From Prunella strophiata (lineage: Eukaryota; Chordata; Aves; Passeriformes; Prunellidae): a stretch of DNA of 64,000 nucleotides. The stretch covers positions 502,718-566,717 of the forward strand of contig JAZBQD010000005.1 of assembly GCA_036583965.1 (NCBI GenBank), in the 5' to 3' direction. A program made the position numbers and the translations under genes. A model generated the notes under the pieces. It made no database searches. It saw only the letters and a list, made by a program, of their open reading frames with translations, and was not told where the DNA came from. The stretch's first letter is position 1; every line of letters begins with the position of its first letter. Positions 40,795 to 55,395 of this stretch are shown here, in pieces.

Positions 40795-41870
40795 AGTGAT
40801 TGCCTGAGCAAGGCTGGTGATTTTTTCATGGCTCAAGATCAAAGGCACAGGTCAGAACCCAGCACATCCCTCTGGCTGCCCTGGGTGGCTCCAGCCCCTG
40901 CCAGGGAGCTCAGAATCCTTGGCACAGAGCACAAGACCTCTGTGCCTTTGATTTTGAGCCATGGAAAAGATTACCAACTTTATATGAAGAGTTGTAAGCC
41001 ACAAAAATTAAGTAAAGAGTAATAAGGTGAAAAAGTAGAATTTTGGGATTTTTTAGAATAAGGGTTCAGGGGTCAAGATGGAGGAATTTGGGTGTGTTCT
41101 GTCCTTCTTTCTCCTTCTTCACAGCCTCCATCTTCTGGGTGATGGTGGCACTTTTGGATTGGTTTAGAGTAGAGTTAGACTCTGTAACATGGGTGATAGG
41201 TATTGGAACATAGCTGTAAATAATGTACAGGGAGTTTTTAGTATAAAAAGACAACACCACCCCAGAGGTGGGCAGTGTGCCTCAGACTGACCTGCTGGAC
41301 AGACCTGGGCTGGTGTTTCTCATGGGCTTGAGATGACCCTGATCTGTTTGAGAGTCTCTGTGTCCCAGCCCCAGAACAAAAGAAGGAGTCAGGAATCTTC
41401 TATTTGTGGTCCTCAAGGTTGTTTATTTTCTCTTATTTATTACATTCTTTTCCTGACCCTCCTGTCAGAACCCAGCACATCCCTCTGGCTGCCCTGGATG
41501 GCTCCAGCCCCTGGCAGGGGCTCAGAATCCTTGGCACAGAGCACAAGACCCCTGTGCCTTTGATTTTGATTAATGGAAAAAATTACCAACCTTATATGAA
41601 GAGTTGCACACCACAAAAATTAAGTAGAGTAAGAGTTAGTTTATCACAAGGTGGAAAAGTAGAATTTGGGGTTTTTAGAATAATTTTCTAATACTTATCA
41701 TTTATGTTACACAGTCCAACTCTACTCTAAGCCAATCCAAAAGTGCCACCATCACCCAGAAGATGGAGGCTGTGAAGAAGGAGAAGGAAGGACAGAACAC
41801 ACCCAAATTCCTCCATCTTAACCCCTGAATCCTCATTCTAAAAAACCCCAAAATTCTACTTTTTTTTTTC
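40795..41870 (+). mobile_element. Nested ERV LTR-like elements with internal duplication and inversion
   Basis: A block with TCAGAACCCAGCACATCCCT, then CTGGCTGCCCTGG and TTGGCACAGAGCACAAGACC, occurs at about 40850-41020 and again at 41465-41640. Between them a promoter-like part has a TATA box (AGTATAAAAAGAC near 41239). The segment 41055-41180 is present inverted at 41725-41860 (GGTGATGGTGGCACTTTTGG against its complement). This fits a solo LTR with a second copy inserted or duplicated and part inverted. No retroviral coding region is present. Confidence 0.65.
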
Positions 41871-41879
41871 AAAATTACC

Positions 41880-44515
41880 AGCCTTTTGTTTGGATTATCG
41901 TTAGCATTGTCTTTAGGGTTACATTTTGGGGAAGACAAGGTTTTTTTGGATTAGGATTTTTTTGGATTAGATTAGGGTTTTTTTTAACCCCAGAGTTACC
42001 TTTTGGGGTTTGGTTCCTGCTCATAGGTTTGTGTTAGGGTTAGAGTTCAGTGTTTCATCAGGGTCATGGTTAGGGATTGGGTTTGCTTTTGATTTGTGCT
42101 TTTGTTTCACCCTCAGTGTTATTGCTTTGGGTTTGGAATAGGATTCTGGTTTGGGGCTCTTGTTAGGATTATTGTTAGCATTGTCTTTAGGGTTACATTT
42201 TGGGGAAGACAAGGTTTTTTTGGATTAGGATGGTTTTATTTAGGTTTTTTTTTTAGCTTTAGAGTTACATTTGGGGTTTGTTTTCTGCTCATAGGTTATT
42301 GTTGGGTTAGGGTTAATGTTGGTGTCATGATTAGGGTCAGGGTTCAGTGCTTGGTCAGGTTTATGGTTAGGGATTGGGTTTGCTCTTGGTTTGGGTTTTT
42401 GTTTTAGCTTCAGTGTTATTTGAGTTTGGATTAGGATTCATTTTTAGGGATTTTGTTAGGATTATCATTGGCATTGTCTTTAGGGTTTAGATTTTGGAGA
42501 AGATTTAGGGTTCTTTTAGATTAGGGGGTTTTTTTTAACCTTCAGAGTTGTGGTTTTGGAGTTGGGTTTCTGCTCATAGGTTATAGTTGGGTTAAGATTA
42601 GGGTTGGTGTTATGATTAGGCTCAGGGTTCAGTGTTTGGCCAGGTTTATGGTTAGGGATTGGGTTTGCTCTTGATTTGGGCTTTGCATTTAGCTTTATTG
42701 TTATTTTGCTTTGGGTATGGATTAGGATTCATTTTTAGGGATTTTGTTAGGATTATCGTTAGCATTGTCTTTAGGGTTACATTTTGGGGAAGACAGGGGT
42801 TTTTTTATTAGTTTTTTGGTGGTTTTTTTTTGTTTGTTTGTTTGTTTGTTTGTTTGTGGTTTTTTTTGTTTTTTGTGTTTTTTTTAGCTTTAGAGTTGTT
42901 TTGGGGTTTGGTTTCTGCTTATAGGTTTGTGTTGGGTTAGGGGATAGGGTTCATGCTAGGGATCAGTGTTTCATCAGGGTCATGGTTAGGGATTGGTTTT
43001 GCTTTTGATTTGTGCTTTTGTTTCACCCTCAGTGTTATTGCTTTGGGTTTGGAATAGAATTCTGGTTTGGGGCTCTTGTTAGGATTATTGTTAGCATTGT
43101 CTTTAGGGTTACATTTTGGGGAAGACAAGGTTTTTTGGATTAGGATGTTTTTTTATTAGGTTTTTTTTTTTTAGCTTTAGAGTTACATTTGGGGTTTGTT
43201 TTCTGCTTATAGGTTATTGTTGGGTAAGGGTCAGGGTTGGTGTTGTGATTAGGGTCAGGGTTCAGTGCTTGGTCAGGTTTATGGTTAGGGATTGGTTTTG
43301 CTCTTGGTTTGGGTTTTTGTTTTAGCTTCAGTGTTATTTGAGTTTGGATTAGGATTCAGGTTTAGGGATTTTGTTAGGATTATCATTGATTTGATAGGCA
43401 TTGCCTTTAGGGTTACATTTTGGGGAAGACTTAGGGGTTTTTGGAATATGGGTTTTTTTAGCTTTAGAGTTACGTTTTGAGGTTTGGTTTCTACTCATAG
43501 GTTAGTGTTGGTGTTATGATTAGGCTCAGGGTTCAGTGTTTGGCCAGGTTTATGGTTAGGGATTGGGTTTGCTCTTGATTTGGTTTTTGTTTTAGCTTCA
43601 GTGTTATTTGAGTTTGGATTAGGATTCATTTTTAGGGATTTTGTTTGGATTATTGTTAGCATTGTCTTTAGGGTTACATTTTGGGGAAGACAAGGTTTTT
43701 TTGGATTAGGATTCATTTTTAGGGATTTTGTTTGGATTATTGTTAGCATTGTCTTTAGGGTTACATTTTGGGGAAGACAGGTTTTTTTTTTTAGCTTTAG
43801 AGTTACATTTGGGGTTTGTTTTCTGCTCATAGGTTATTGTTGGGTAAGGGTCAGGGTTGGTGTCATGATTAGGGTCAGGGTTCAGTGTTTGGCCAGGTTT
43901 ATGGTTAGGGATTGGTTTTGCTTTTAATTTGTGCTTTTGTTTCACCCTCAGTGTTATTGCTTTGGGTTTTGAATAGGATTCTGATTTGGGGCTTTTGTTT
44001 AGGATTATTGTTAGCATTGTCTTTAGGGTTAGATTTTGGGGAAGACAAGGTTTTTTTGGATTAGGATTCATTTTTAGGGATTTTTGTTAGCATTGTCTTT
44101 AGGGTTACATTTTGGGGAAGACAGGTTTTTTTTTATTAGGATTTTTTTTTTATTAGGGTTTTTTTTTAGCTTTAGAGTTACTATTTGGGGTTTGTTTTCT
44201 GCTTATAGGTTTGTGTTGGGTTAGGGATCAGTGTTTCATCAGGGTCATGGTTAGGGATTGGTTTTGCTTTTGATTTGTGCTTTTGTTTCACCCTCAGTGT
44301 TATTGCTTTGGGTTTGGAATAGGATTCTGATTTGGGGCTTTTGTTTAGGATTATTGTTAGCATTGTCTTTAGGGTTAGATTTTGGGGAAGACAGGTTTTT
44401 TTGGATTAGGGTTCTTTTGGATTAGGGTTTTTTTAGCTTTAGAGTTACATTTTGGAGTTTGGTTTCTGCTTACAGGTTATTGTTGAGTTATGTTAAGGTT
44501 AGAGTTTTAGGGTTG
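41880..44515 (+). repeat. Complex TTAGGG-rich tandem array
   Basis: About 2.6 kb of degenerate units, mostly 270-340 bp apart, built around GTCTTTAGGGTTACATTTTG, GGGAAGACAAGG, TTTATGGTTAGGGATTGG and CACCCTCAGTGTTATTGC. Nearly every unit holds several TTAGGG or GGTTAGGG words on the plus strand. A (TTTG)n run lies near 42830-42858. Units vary by deletion of sub-blocks. Confidence 0.9.
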
Positions 44516-44984
44516 GGGTATTATTTTTAGGGGATTTGGGTCCAGTTTGTCCTGGCAGCTTTTAACTTGGAGCAATCCTTGGGTGCATTGAGATTTGGAG
44601 TTGACATTTAAATTTCTGCCATGAGCTCCTGCAGGAGAATTACTGATCTTCTCCACATAATGAAAGCACTTAACCCCAATGTTTCAGGTACAGATTAGGA
44701 GCTGCCCATTGTGTGTAATAACCAGCAAGACCTGTCTGTGCTGCCACCAGCCCTGGCACCCACCTGGGCACCATTGCAGCACCCAGCCCTGCCTTTACAT
44801 AACTGCCTCAGAGCCTCCTGACTTTTCCAGGCAGCAGATTACAGCACATGGCTCCCAGGGTGACTCCTTAAGCCCTAAATCTGCTCCCTGTCCTTCCCTG
44901 AGGTAAGGCAGAGCAAGAGGGTGGCAGGAGGTGTCACAGCAGGGTGACACTGTGATGTGTGTGGCTGTGTCTGGCATCTGCACA

Positions 44985-45940
44985 TTCAGCACCAGGATTC
45001 TGATGTTCAGCATTGGGGTCCTCATGGTCAGCAGCAGGATCTGCTCCTTCAGCACCAGGATCTTTATATTCAGCACCAGGATCTTCATATTCAGCACCAG
45101 AATCTTTTATATTCAACAACAGGATCTTTATATTCAGCACCAGACTCTTTATATCAGCACCAGAATCTTTATATCAGCACCAGAATCTTTATATTCAGCA
45201 CCAGAATCTTTATATCAGCACCAGAATCTTTATATTCAGTACCAGCATCTTTATATCAGCACCAGGATCTTTATATTCAGTAGCAGGATCTTTATATTCA
45301 GCACCAGGATCTTTATATTCAGCACCAGAATCTTTATATCAGCACCAGGATCTTTATATTCAGCAGCAGGATCTTTATATTCAGCACCAGAATCTTTATA
45401 TCAGCACCAGGATCTTTATATTCAGTAGCAGGATCTTTATATTCTGTAGCAGGATCTTTATAGCAGCACCAGAATCTTTATATTCAGTACATCTTTTTAT
45501 CAGCACCAGGATCTTTATATTCAGCAACAGAATCTTTATATCAGCACCAGGATCTTTATATTCAGCACCAGAATCTTTATATCAGCACCAGAATCTTTAT
45601 ATCAGCACCAGAATCTTTATATTCAGTACCAGGATCTTTATATTGAGCTCTAGAATCTTTATATTCAGTACCAGCATCTTTATATCAGCACCAGGATCTT
45701 TATATTCAGCACCAGAATCTTTATATCAGCACCAGAATCTTTATATTCAGCTCTAGAATCTTTATATTCAGTACCAGCATCTTTATATCAGCACCAGGAT
45801 CTTTATATTCAGTAGCAGGATCTTTATATCAGCACCAGAATCTTTATATTCAGCTCTAGAATCTTTATATTCAGTACCAGCATCTTTATATCAGCACCAG
45901 GATCTTCATATTCAGCAGCAGGATCTTTATATTCCAGGGG
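44985..45940. repeat. Minisatellite, 18-22 bp unit
   Basis: About 0.95 kb of TTCAGCACCAGGATCTTTATA and ATCAGCACCAGAATCTTTATA variants. 44516-44984 and 45941-46380 are unique sequence without a recognised gene. Confidence 0.95.
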
Positions 45941-46388
45941 CTGGAAATGCCCTTTTGTAGATCCCACATGGCCCTTGAACTTCAGGAAACACACAAAACC
46001 TGCCAACTACACAACAACAACAACAAAACCCCCTTTAAAAACAACAAAACCCCCTTTAAAGCTGTAAATAAGAGAACAGCCAGGCTTCATGTGTCATTTG
46101 GGAAACAATTTTTGCAGCTCCTGGGCTAAGGCTGCCCTGAGAGCTTTGGAATTGACTCCCAGTGGAGCAGGAGGGGTGGAAACTCCAAGATTTAAGGGGA
46201 AATCACAGAGTTTGTTGCATGCACGTGGACATTCCAGATGCCCAAGCCCATGACTGGAGCAGCAGCTCCCCAGAATTATCTGCTCAGCCAATTCACCTGG
46301 CTGGGAAATCAGGTGGGAGGAGTTTTTGGAGCTTCAGCTGAGCCTGTGGGGCTGCTCAGGCAGCACTGCCACACCAAAGCAAGCCAGG

Positions 46389-46397
46389 TATAAAAAT
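46389..46397 (+). promoter_or_regulatory. TATA-box-like element, possible ANKRD33 promoter
   Basis: GGTATAAAAATAC in unique sequence about 4.8 kb upstream of the first recognised ANKRD33 exon, on the same strand. An ACTAAATCC word lies about 35 bp downstream, only loosely like a CRX site (TAATCC). The link to ANKRD33 rests on strand, position and the exon-like segment at 46600. Confidence 0.25.
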
Positions 46398-46599
46398 ACA
46401 GCCCAGGGCTCCCAGCAGCTCTGGGCTAAAGACACTAAATCCTGTCCTGATCCTGCTCAGGCTGCATGCAGCCATTTTAAGCAACAGTTTAATTTAAGAT
46501 CTCTTGGGGAGCTGAGCCCACGTCAACGTGCAGGTTGTCACAGCTTTGGTGCCAAAAGGCCACCTCAGCCACAGAGCACCAACCTGTTGTTCCCTGCAG

Positions 46600-46629
46600 A
46601 GGGTACAGAGGATTTTTCATGGTTGCCTG
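46600..46629 (+). other. Small exon-like segment with ATG
   Basis: Good acceptor (TTGTTCCCTGCAG), then 30 bases containing ATGGTTGCCTG, then a consensus donor (GTGAGT). It could be a first coding exon of ANKRD33 because it is on the right strand and side, but only three codons are present and no homology can be judged. Confidence 0.2.
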
Positions 46630-47229
46630 GTGAGTTTTCCCTCCTGGCTGAGGCCAGGATGCTGCCCAGCTGAAGAGGGACCCACGGGGAAGATCTGAGC
46701 AGCCCCAGGGAAGATCCAGGTGAGAGGAGCACCCTCCATGCCCAGAGCCTGCTTGGCAACATCTGAGGGGTGGGGAAATTCAGTGGAATCTCGAATTTTC
46801 CTCCTTTCATGGCACCCATTAATTAATTAATTGCTGGTTTCTGAGGGTTTGATCCCTCTGCCAGGCTGAGCCAGGGTGTCCCTGCCCACAGCTCCTGTCC
46901 CAGGGCTCTGTGTCCTGGGGGGAGCCAGGAGCTGCTGTTCCATGGGAAAAGCTTTGGGATCTGTTGGGATGGGCCCTGGGTGAGTGGGGAGGGGGCTGGG
47001 AAGGGCTCAGACCCCGTGTGTGGCACTGAGGGGTGGATGTGTCCTCACTGTTCAGCTCCCTGTGCACCTCCACAGCCCTGAAACCTCTCCCAGTGCCACC
47101 CCAGCCCTGAAGCTTTTCCCAGTGCCACCAGAGCCCTGAAACCTCTCCCAGTGCCACCACAGCCCTGGATTCACCAGACTGTGCCACACTCACCCACTGT
47201 CCCTTCCAGAGAGAGGGGGAAAGGTGGGA

Positions 47230-47736
47230 GATGGATTTATAGAGAATTCTCCAAGCCTGGCAGAAGGCTCACACATCTTTGTGCAAACTTTGAGATAAAA
47301 AATGCTGAGTTAGAAATGCTGTGGAATAGGACAGACATTGAGAGAGAAATGGAGCTAAAAACAAGTTTTAAAGGGTGGCCCTGCAAATAAAACTTTAAAG
47401 AAATAGAACTATGAAAGATGCATTGTAGCTGAACCCACGAGGGGTAATTTCAGATTATTTGCTTTAAGGCATTTTCAGCAGGGAGTGACTAAAGCTGATA
47501 GGCCAAGAAATGCTTATAATGTCTTGTAATTAGGAAATAATTAGCTTCTAATTGTGATGGTGACAATTGTAACATCTGTATTGTCTCACCCTTCACATGG
47601 GACTGAAAATGGAATAAAAGGTTTTAAACCCCCTCTCATTTACCCCATCTCTGGGTCAGAAAAGGGGGTTTGCTCTGACAAGGTGTCCCCCTGTTTTCCC
47701 CACGGTGACCATGGGGGGCTGCTCCCTTTTGGGGGT
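47230..47736 (+). mobile_element. Solo LTR-like element, plus strand
   Basis: Unique-looking block ending in a polyadenylation-like word (GGAATAAAAGG near 47610) and a pyrimidine-rich tail. Its middle part (TGCTTATAATGTCTTGTAAT, GGTGACAATTGTAACATCTG) is the inverse of repeats at 39.5-40.0 kb. It resembles a songbird ERVL-type LTR as I remember them; exact ends are unclear. 46630-47229 holds unique sequence and a few CCTGAAACCTCTCCCAGTGC repeats (47070-47160). Confidence 0.55.
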
Positions 47737-48215
47737 GTAGGACACAAAATAACACGAGGCAGACAAATTAATAAACCTCTTTTCCAGGAAAAAAGAGGCT
47801 TATTAATTTCTGACTCCAATTAATAGATCTTTGAAGTGCACAAAATAACACGAGGCAGGCAGCAGATCCTTCAAGTCTCCAAGAAAAAAGAGGCATTTAT
47901 TAATTTCTGGCTCCAATTTATAGATCTTTGAAATGCACAAAATAACACGAGGCAGGCAGCAGCTCCTTCCAAGAAAAAAGAGGCATTTATTAATTTCTGG
48001 CTCCAATTTATAGATCTTTGAAGTGCCAGTGCCATTGGAGGGTGGCAGTGCCACCTCCCCAATGCCACTGGACAACCCAACAGCCCATCAAGTTTCTCCT
48101 CCTCTAGGAAAGAATATAAATATTAAGTTATTTACATAAAGCACGTGAGAAAGTTCTGTACAAAACCACAACCATCAGAAAGCTTTAGAAAAACTTCCAA
48201 AATCAGGGCGCCAGG
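47737..48215 (-). mobile_element. LTR-like repeat, copy 2, with internal triplication
   Basis: Same family as 39158-39470 (TGTAGGACACAAAATAACACG start; GTGCCATTGGAGGGTGGCAG; AGAAAGTTCTGTACAA). The portion with CACAAAATAACACGAGGCAG and AAGAGGCATTTATTAATTTC is present three times in a row, so the element has been partly amplified in tandem. Confidence 0.6.
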
Positions 48216-48239
48216 GATGCCACAGCTGCCAGGGGATGG

Positions 48240-49157
48240 ACCCTGCATTGCTGGGCTGGGCTGGAGGCTGGGGTTCCTAGAGCAGGTGGGATGGGTCTCC
48301 TGGGATTGATCCAATCCTTGGAGCAGAATGAGGATTTTCCAGGAGCAGAAAAATCCTGAAGGCTGGAGGTTCCTAGAGCAGGTGGGATGGGTCTCCTGGG
48401 ATTGATCCAAACCTTGGAGCAGAACGAGGATTTCCAAGAGCAGGCAAATCCTGGAGGCTGGGGTTCCTAGAGCAGGTGGGATGGATCTCCTGGGATTGAT
48501 CCAAACCTTGGAGCAGAACGAGGATTTCCAGGAACAGACAAATCCTGGAGGCTGGGGGTTCTTAGAGAAGGTGGGATGGATGGGATGGGATTGATCCAAA
48601 CCTTGGAGCAGAACGAGGATTTCCAGGAACAGACAAATCCTGGAGGCTGGGGGTTCTTAGAGAAGGTGGGATGGATGGGATGGGATTGATCCAAACCTTG
48701 GAGCAGAACGAGGATTTCCAGGAACAGACAAATCCTGGAGGCTGGGGGTTCTTAGAGAAGGTGGGATGGATGGGATGGGATTGATCCAAACCTTGGAGCA
48801 GAACGAGGATTTCCAGGAACAGACAAATCCTGGAGGCTGGGGGTTCTTAGAGAAGGTGGGATGGATGGGATGGGATTGATCCAAACCTTGGAGCAGAACG
48901 AGGATTTCCAGGAACAGACAAATCCTGGAGGCTGGGGGTTCTTAGAGAAGGTGGGATGGATGGGATGGGATTGATCCAATCCTTGGAGCAGAATGAGGAT
49001 TTTCCAGGAGCAGAAAAATCCTGGAGGCTGGGGGTTGCTAGAGCAGGTGGGACAGGAGGGAGAGACCTGGGTGGGATGGGATTGATCCAAACCCTGGAGC
49101 AGAACGAGGATTTCCAGGAACAGACAAATCCTGGAGGCTGGGGTTCCTAGAGCAGGT
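48240..49157. repeat. Minisatellite, about 95-bp unit, left arm
   Basis: Units contain GGGATTGATCCAAACCTTGG, AGCAGAACGAGGATTTCCAG and AAATCCTGGAGGCTGGGGGT. Five consecutive units are nearly identical, showing recent homogenisation. It is continuous in kind with the arm at 50584-51045; a GGA tract splits the two. Confidence 0.96.
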
Positions 49158-50583
49158 GGAGGAGGAGGAGGAGGAGGAGGAGGAGGAGGAGGAGGAGGAG
49201 GAGGAGGAGGAGGAGGAGGAGGAGGAGGAGGAGGAGGAGGAGGAGGAGGAGGAGGAGGAGGAGGAGGAGGAGGAGGAGGAGGAGGAGGAGGAGGAGGAGG
49301 AGGAGGAGGAGGAGGAGGAGGAGGAGGAGGAGGAGGAGGAGGAGGAGGAGGAGGAGGAGGAGGAGGAGGAGGAGGAGGAGGAGGAGGAGGAGGAGGAGGA
49401 GGAGGAGGAGGAGGAGGAGGAGGAGGAGGAGGAGGAGGAGGAGGAGGAGGAGGAGGAGGAGGAGGAGGAGGAGGAGGAGGAGGAGGAGGAGGAGGAGGAG
49501 GAGGAGGAGGAGGAGGAGGAGGAGGAGGAGGAGGAGGAGGAGGAGGAGGAGGAGGAGGAGGAGGAGGAGGAGGAGGAGGAGGAGGAGGAGGAGGAGGAGG
49601 AGGAGGAGGAGGAGGAGGAGGAGGAGGAGGAGGAGGAGGAGGAGGAGGAGGAGGAGGAGGAGGAGGAGGAGGAGGAGGAGGAGGAGGAGGAGGAGGAGGA
49701 GGAGGAGGAGGAGGAGGAGGAGGAGGAGGAGGAGGAGGAGGAGGAGGAGGAGGAGGAGGAGGAGGAGGAGGAGGAGGAGGAGGAGGAGGAGGAGGAGGAG
49801 GAGGAGGAGGAGGAGGAGGAGGAGGAGGAGGAGGAGGAGGAGGAGGAGGAGGAGGAGGAGGAGGAGGAGGAGGAGGAGGAGGAGGAGGAGGAGGAGGAGG
49901 AGGAGGAGGAGGAGGAGGAGGAGGAGGAGGAGGAGGAGGAGGAGGAGGAGGAGGAGGAGGAGGAGGAGGAGGAGGAGGAGGAGGAGGAGGAGGAGGAGGA
50001 GGAGGAGGAGGAGGAGGAGGAGGAGGAGGAGGAGGAGGAGGAGGAGGAGGAGGAGGAGGAGGAGGAGGAGGAGGAGGAGGAGGAGGAGGAGGAGGAGGAG
50101 GAGGAGGAGGAGGAGGAGGAGGAGGAGGAGGAGGAGGAGGAGGAGGAGGAGGAGGAGGAGGAGGAGGAGGAGGAGGAGGAGGAGGAGGAGGAGGAGGAGG
50201 AGGAGGAGGAGGAGGAGGAGGAGGAGGAGGAGGAGGAGGAGGAGGAGGAGGAGGAGGAGGAGGAGGAGGAGGAGGAGGAGGAGGAGGAGGAGGAGGAGGA
50301 GGAGGAGGAGGAGGAGGAGGAGGAGGAGGAGGAGGAGGAGGAGGAGGAGGAGGAGGAGGAGGAGGAGGAGGAGGAGGAGGAGGAGGAGGAGGAGGAGGAG
50401 GAGGAGGAGGAGGAGGAGGAGGAGGAGGAGGAGGAGGAGGAGGAGGAGGAGGAGGAGGAGGAGGAGGAGGAGGAGGAGGAGGAGGAGGAGGAGGAGGAGG
50501 AGGAGGAGGAGGAGGAGGAGGAGGAGGAGGAGGAGGAGGAGGAGGAGGAGGAGGAGGAGGAGGAGGAGGAGGAGGAGGAGGGA
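49158..50583. repeat. (GGA)n tract, about 475 perfect units
   Basis: About 1,425 bp of GGA without an interruption that I can see, inside the 95-bp minisatellite. It begins at a GTGGA and ends at GGACAGGAGG, both variants of the unit's GTGGGACAGGAGGGA segment, so the tract probably grew from that point. The length and perfection may partly reflect how reads or the assembler handled it. Confidence 0.97.
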
Positions 50584-51045
50584 CAGGAGGGAAAGACCTG
50601 GGTGGGATGGGATTGATCCAATCCTTGGAGCAGAACAAGGGTTTTCCAGAAATAAGCAAATCCTGGAGGCTGGGGGTTCCTAGAGCAGGTGGGATGGGTC
50701 TCCTGGGATTGATCCAAACCTTGGAGCAGAATGAGGATTTTCCAGGGGCAGCCAAATCCTGGAGGCTGGGGGTTCCTAGAGCAGGTGAGATGGGTCTCCT
50801 GGGATTGATCCAATCCTTGGAGCAGAACAAGGATTTTCCAGAAATAAGCAAATCCTGGAGGCTGAGGGTTCCTAGAGCAGGTGGGATGGATGGGATGGGA
50901 TTGATCCAATCCTTGGAGTAGAATGAGGATTTTCCAGGGGCAGCCAAATCCTGAAGCCTGGGGGTTCCTAGAGCAGGTGGGACAGGAGGGAGAGACCTGG
51001 GTGGGATGGGTCTCCTGGGATTGATCCAATCCTTGGAGCAGAACC
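50584..51045. repeat. Minisatellite, about 95-bp unit, right arm
   Basis: Five or so units of the same family as 48240-49157, more varied (AATAAGCAAATCCTGG, GGGGCAGCCAAATCCTG). It ends about 110 bp before the ANKRD33 ankyrin exon. Confidence 0.95.
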
Positions 51046-51154
51046 TTGTCTGCCCTCCCATCCTGCCCTGCCTGGTTTGGGTGGGGGGACTCTTTGGAAT
51101 GGCCATGGGAGCACCGTGGTGGCAGTTTGGTGCTGAGTGCTGTTCCCCCTGCAG

Positions 51155-51284
51155 AACGGGCTGATGGTCGCCTGCTCCAAGGGCTTTGTGGACATCGTGC
51201 CACTGCTGCAGAAGTGTCCCTACATCAACATCAACCAGCAGGACAACGATGGCAACACAGCCCTCATGATGGCTGCCCAGGCAG
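51155..51284 (+). CDS. ANKRD33: ANKRD33 ankyrin-repeat exon
   Basis: A 130-bp exon with acceptor TTCCCCCTGCAG and donor GTCAGC, phase 0 in and phase 1 out. It reads NGLMVACSKGFVDIVPLLQK, then CPYININQQDNDGNTALMMA, then AQAG: one ankyrin unit and the start of the next. As I remember human ANKRD33 (photoreceptor ankyrin-repeat protein, 12q13.13), it has NGLMVAC and a VNQQD-x-x-x-x-TALMLAAQAG segment here. ANKRD33B has VNWQDSEGNTALITAAQAG, so ANKRD33 fits better. ANKRD33 is a retina-enriched transcriptional regulator that binds through ankyrin repeats. Earlier exons are not identified in the repeats upstream. Confidence 0.88.
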
Positions 51285-51579
51285 GTCAGCAGTGCCCTCA
51301 GCCTTGGCAGCACCCCCAAGAAGGGATGTGACCCCCTGTGCTTCCCCCAAAATCCCCAAAAGGAGCTGCTGTGAAACCTGTGCTCCTGAGGGATGTGTGA
51401 CATCAGCTACATCTACAGCTCACCTCAGCTCTGCTTTAAAAATGGTGTGAAAATGGAGATTCCTGCAGCAGAGCTGGGCTGGAGCTGCCCCTTGTGCCCC
51501 AGGAGTCCCAGGGATTTCCCTGCCTAAAGGATCCCAGCTCTGTGTTGGGCCCAAACCTCCAGTCTGGCTCCCTCCCTCC

Positions 51580-52385
51580 AGTTCACCAGGAGGGGAAGGA
51601 GAAGGATCCCAAAGTGGGGATCACCCTCAATTCCCATTGTATCCTTGATAGAATTCATTATTTCCCCCCTGATTTACCAGGAGGGGAAGGAGAATGATCA
51701 CAAAGTGGGAATCACCCTTGATTGTATCCTTACCAGAATCCATTATTTCCCCCCTGATTTACCAGGAGGGGAAGGAGGGGGATCCCAAAGCATGGATCAC
51801 CCTCAATTCCCATTGTGTCCTTGCTAGAATTCGTTATTTTTTCCCCCAGTTCACCAGGAAGGAAGGGGAAGGATCCCAAAGTGAAGATCAATCTCAATTC
51901 CCATTGCATCCTTGCTAGAATTCATTATTTCCCCCTGATTTACCAGGATCGAAGGAGGAGGGTCCCAAAGTGAGGATCACCCTCAATTCCCATAATATCC
52001 TTGATAGAATTCATGTTTTTCCCCCTGATTTACCAGGAGGGAAGGAGAAGGGTCCCAAAGTGAGGATCAACCTCAATTCCCATTGTATCCTTGCTAGAAT
52101 TCATTATTTTCCCCCAATTTACCAGGAGGGAAGGAGAATGATCCCAAAGTGAGGATCACCCTCGATTCCCATCATATCCTTGCTAGAATTCATTATTTCC
52201 CCCTGATTTACCAGGAGGGGGAAGAGAAGGATCCCAAAGTGGGGATCACCCTCAATTTCCATTGTATCCTTGCTAGAATTCATTATTTCACCCCAATTTA
52301 CCAGGAGGGGAAGGAGGAGGGTCCCAAAGTGGGGATAACCCTTGATTTCCATTGTATCCTTGCTAGAATTCATGATTTTTCTGGG
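51580..52385. repeat. Minisatellite, 75-100 bp unit, ANKRD33 intron
   Basis: Eight or so units with TTTACCAGGAGGGGAAGGAG, GATCCCAAAGTGGGGATCAC, CCTCAATTCCCATTGTATCC and TTGCTAGAATTCATTATTTC. 51285-51579 is unique intron sequence. Confidence 0.95.
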
Positions 52386-52454
52386 GTTTTTTGCATTTTT
52401 TGACTCTTTCCTGTGTTCTCCACTAAATGAACTGATTCATCAGCTCTGCTCCCC

Positions 52455-55335
<2,881 letters not shown>

Positions 55336-55395
55336 TCACGAGTTTTCCAGGCAGATCTGAGTTTGCTCCATTTACAGATCAGGGGTTAATCCTGC

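Noticed and set aside
41880..44515. True telomere
   Set aside because: TTAGGG words are scattered within a complex unit, never in uninterrupted tandem.
48752..51403. Frames of hundreds of Pro, Ser or Glu codons
   Set aside because: Direct translations of the (GGA)n tract and the 95-bp minisatellite.
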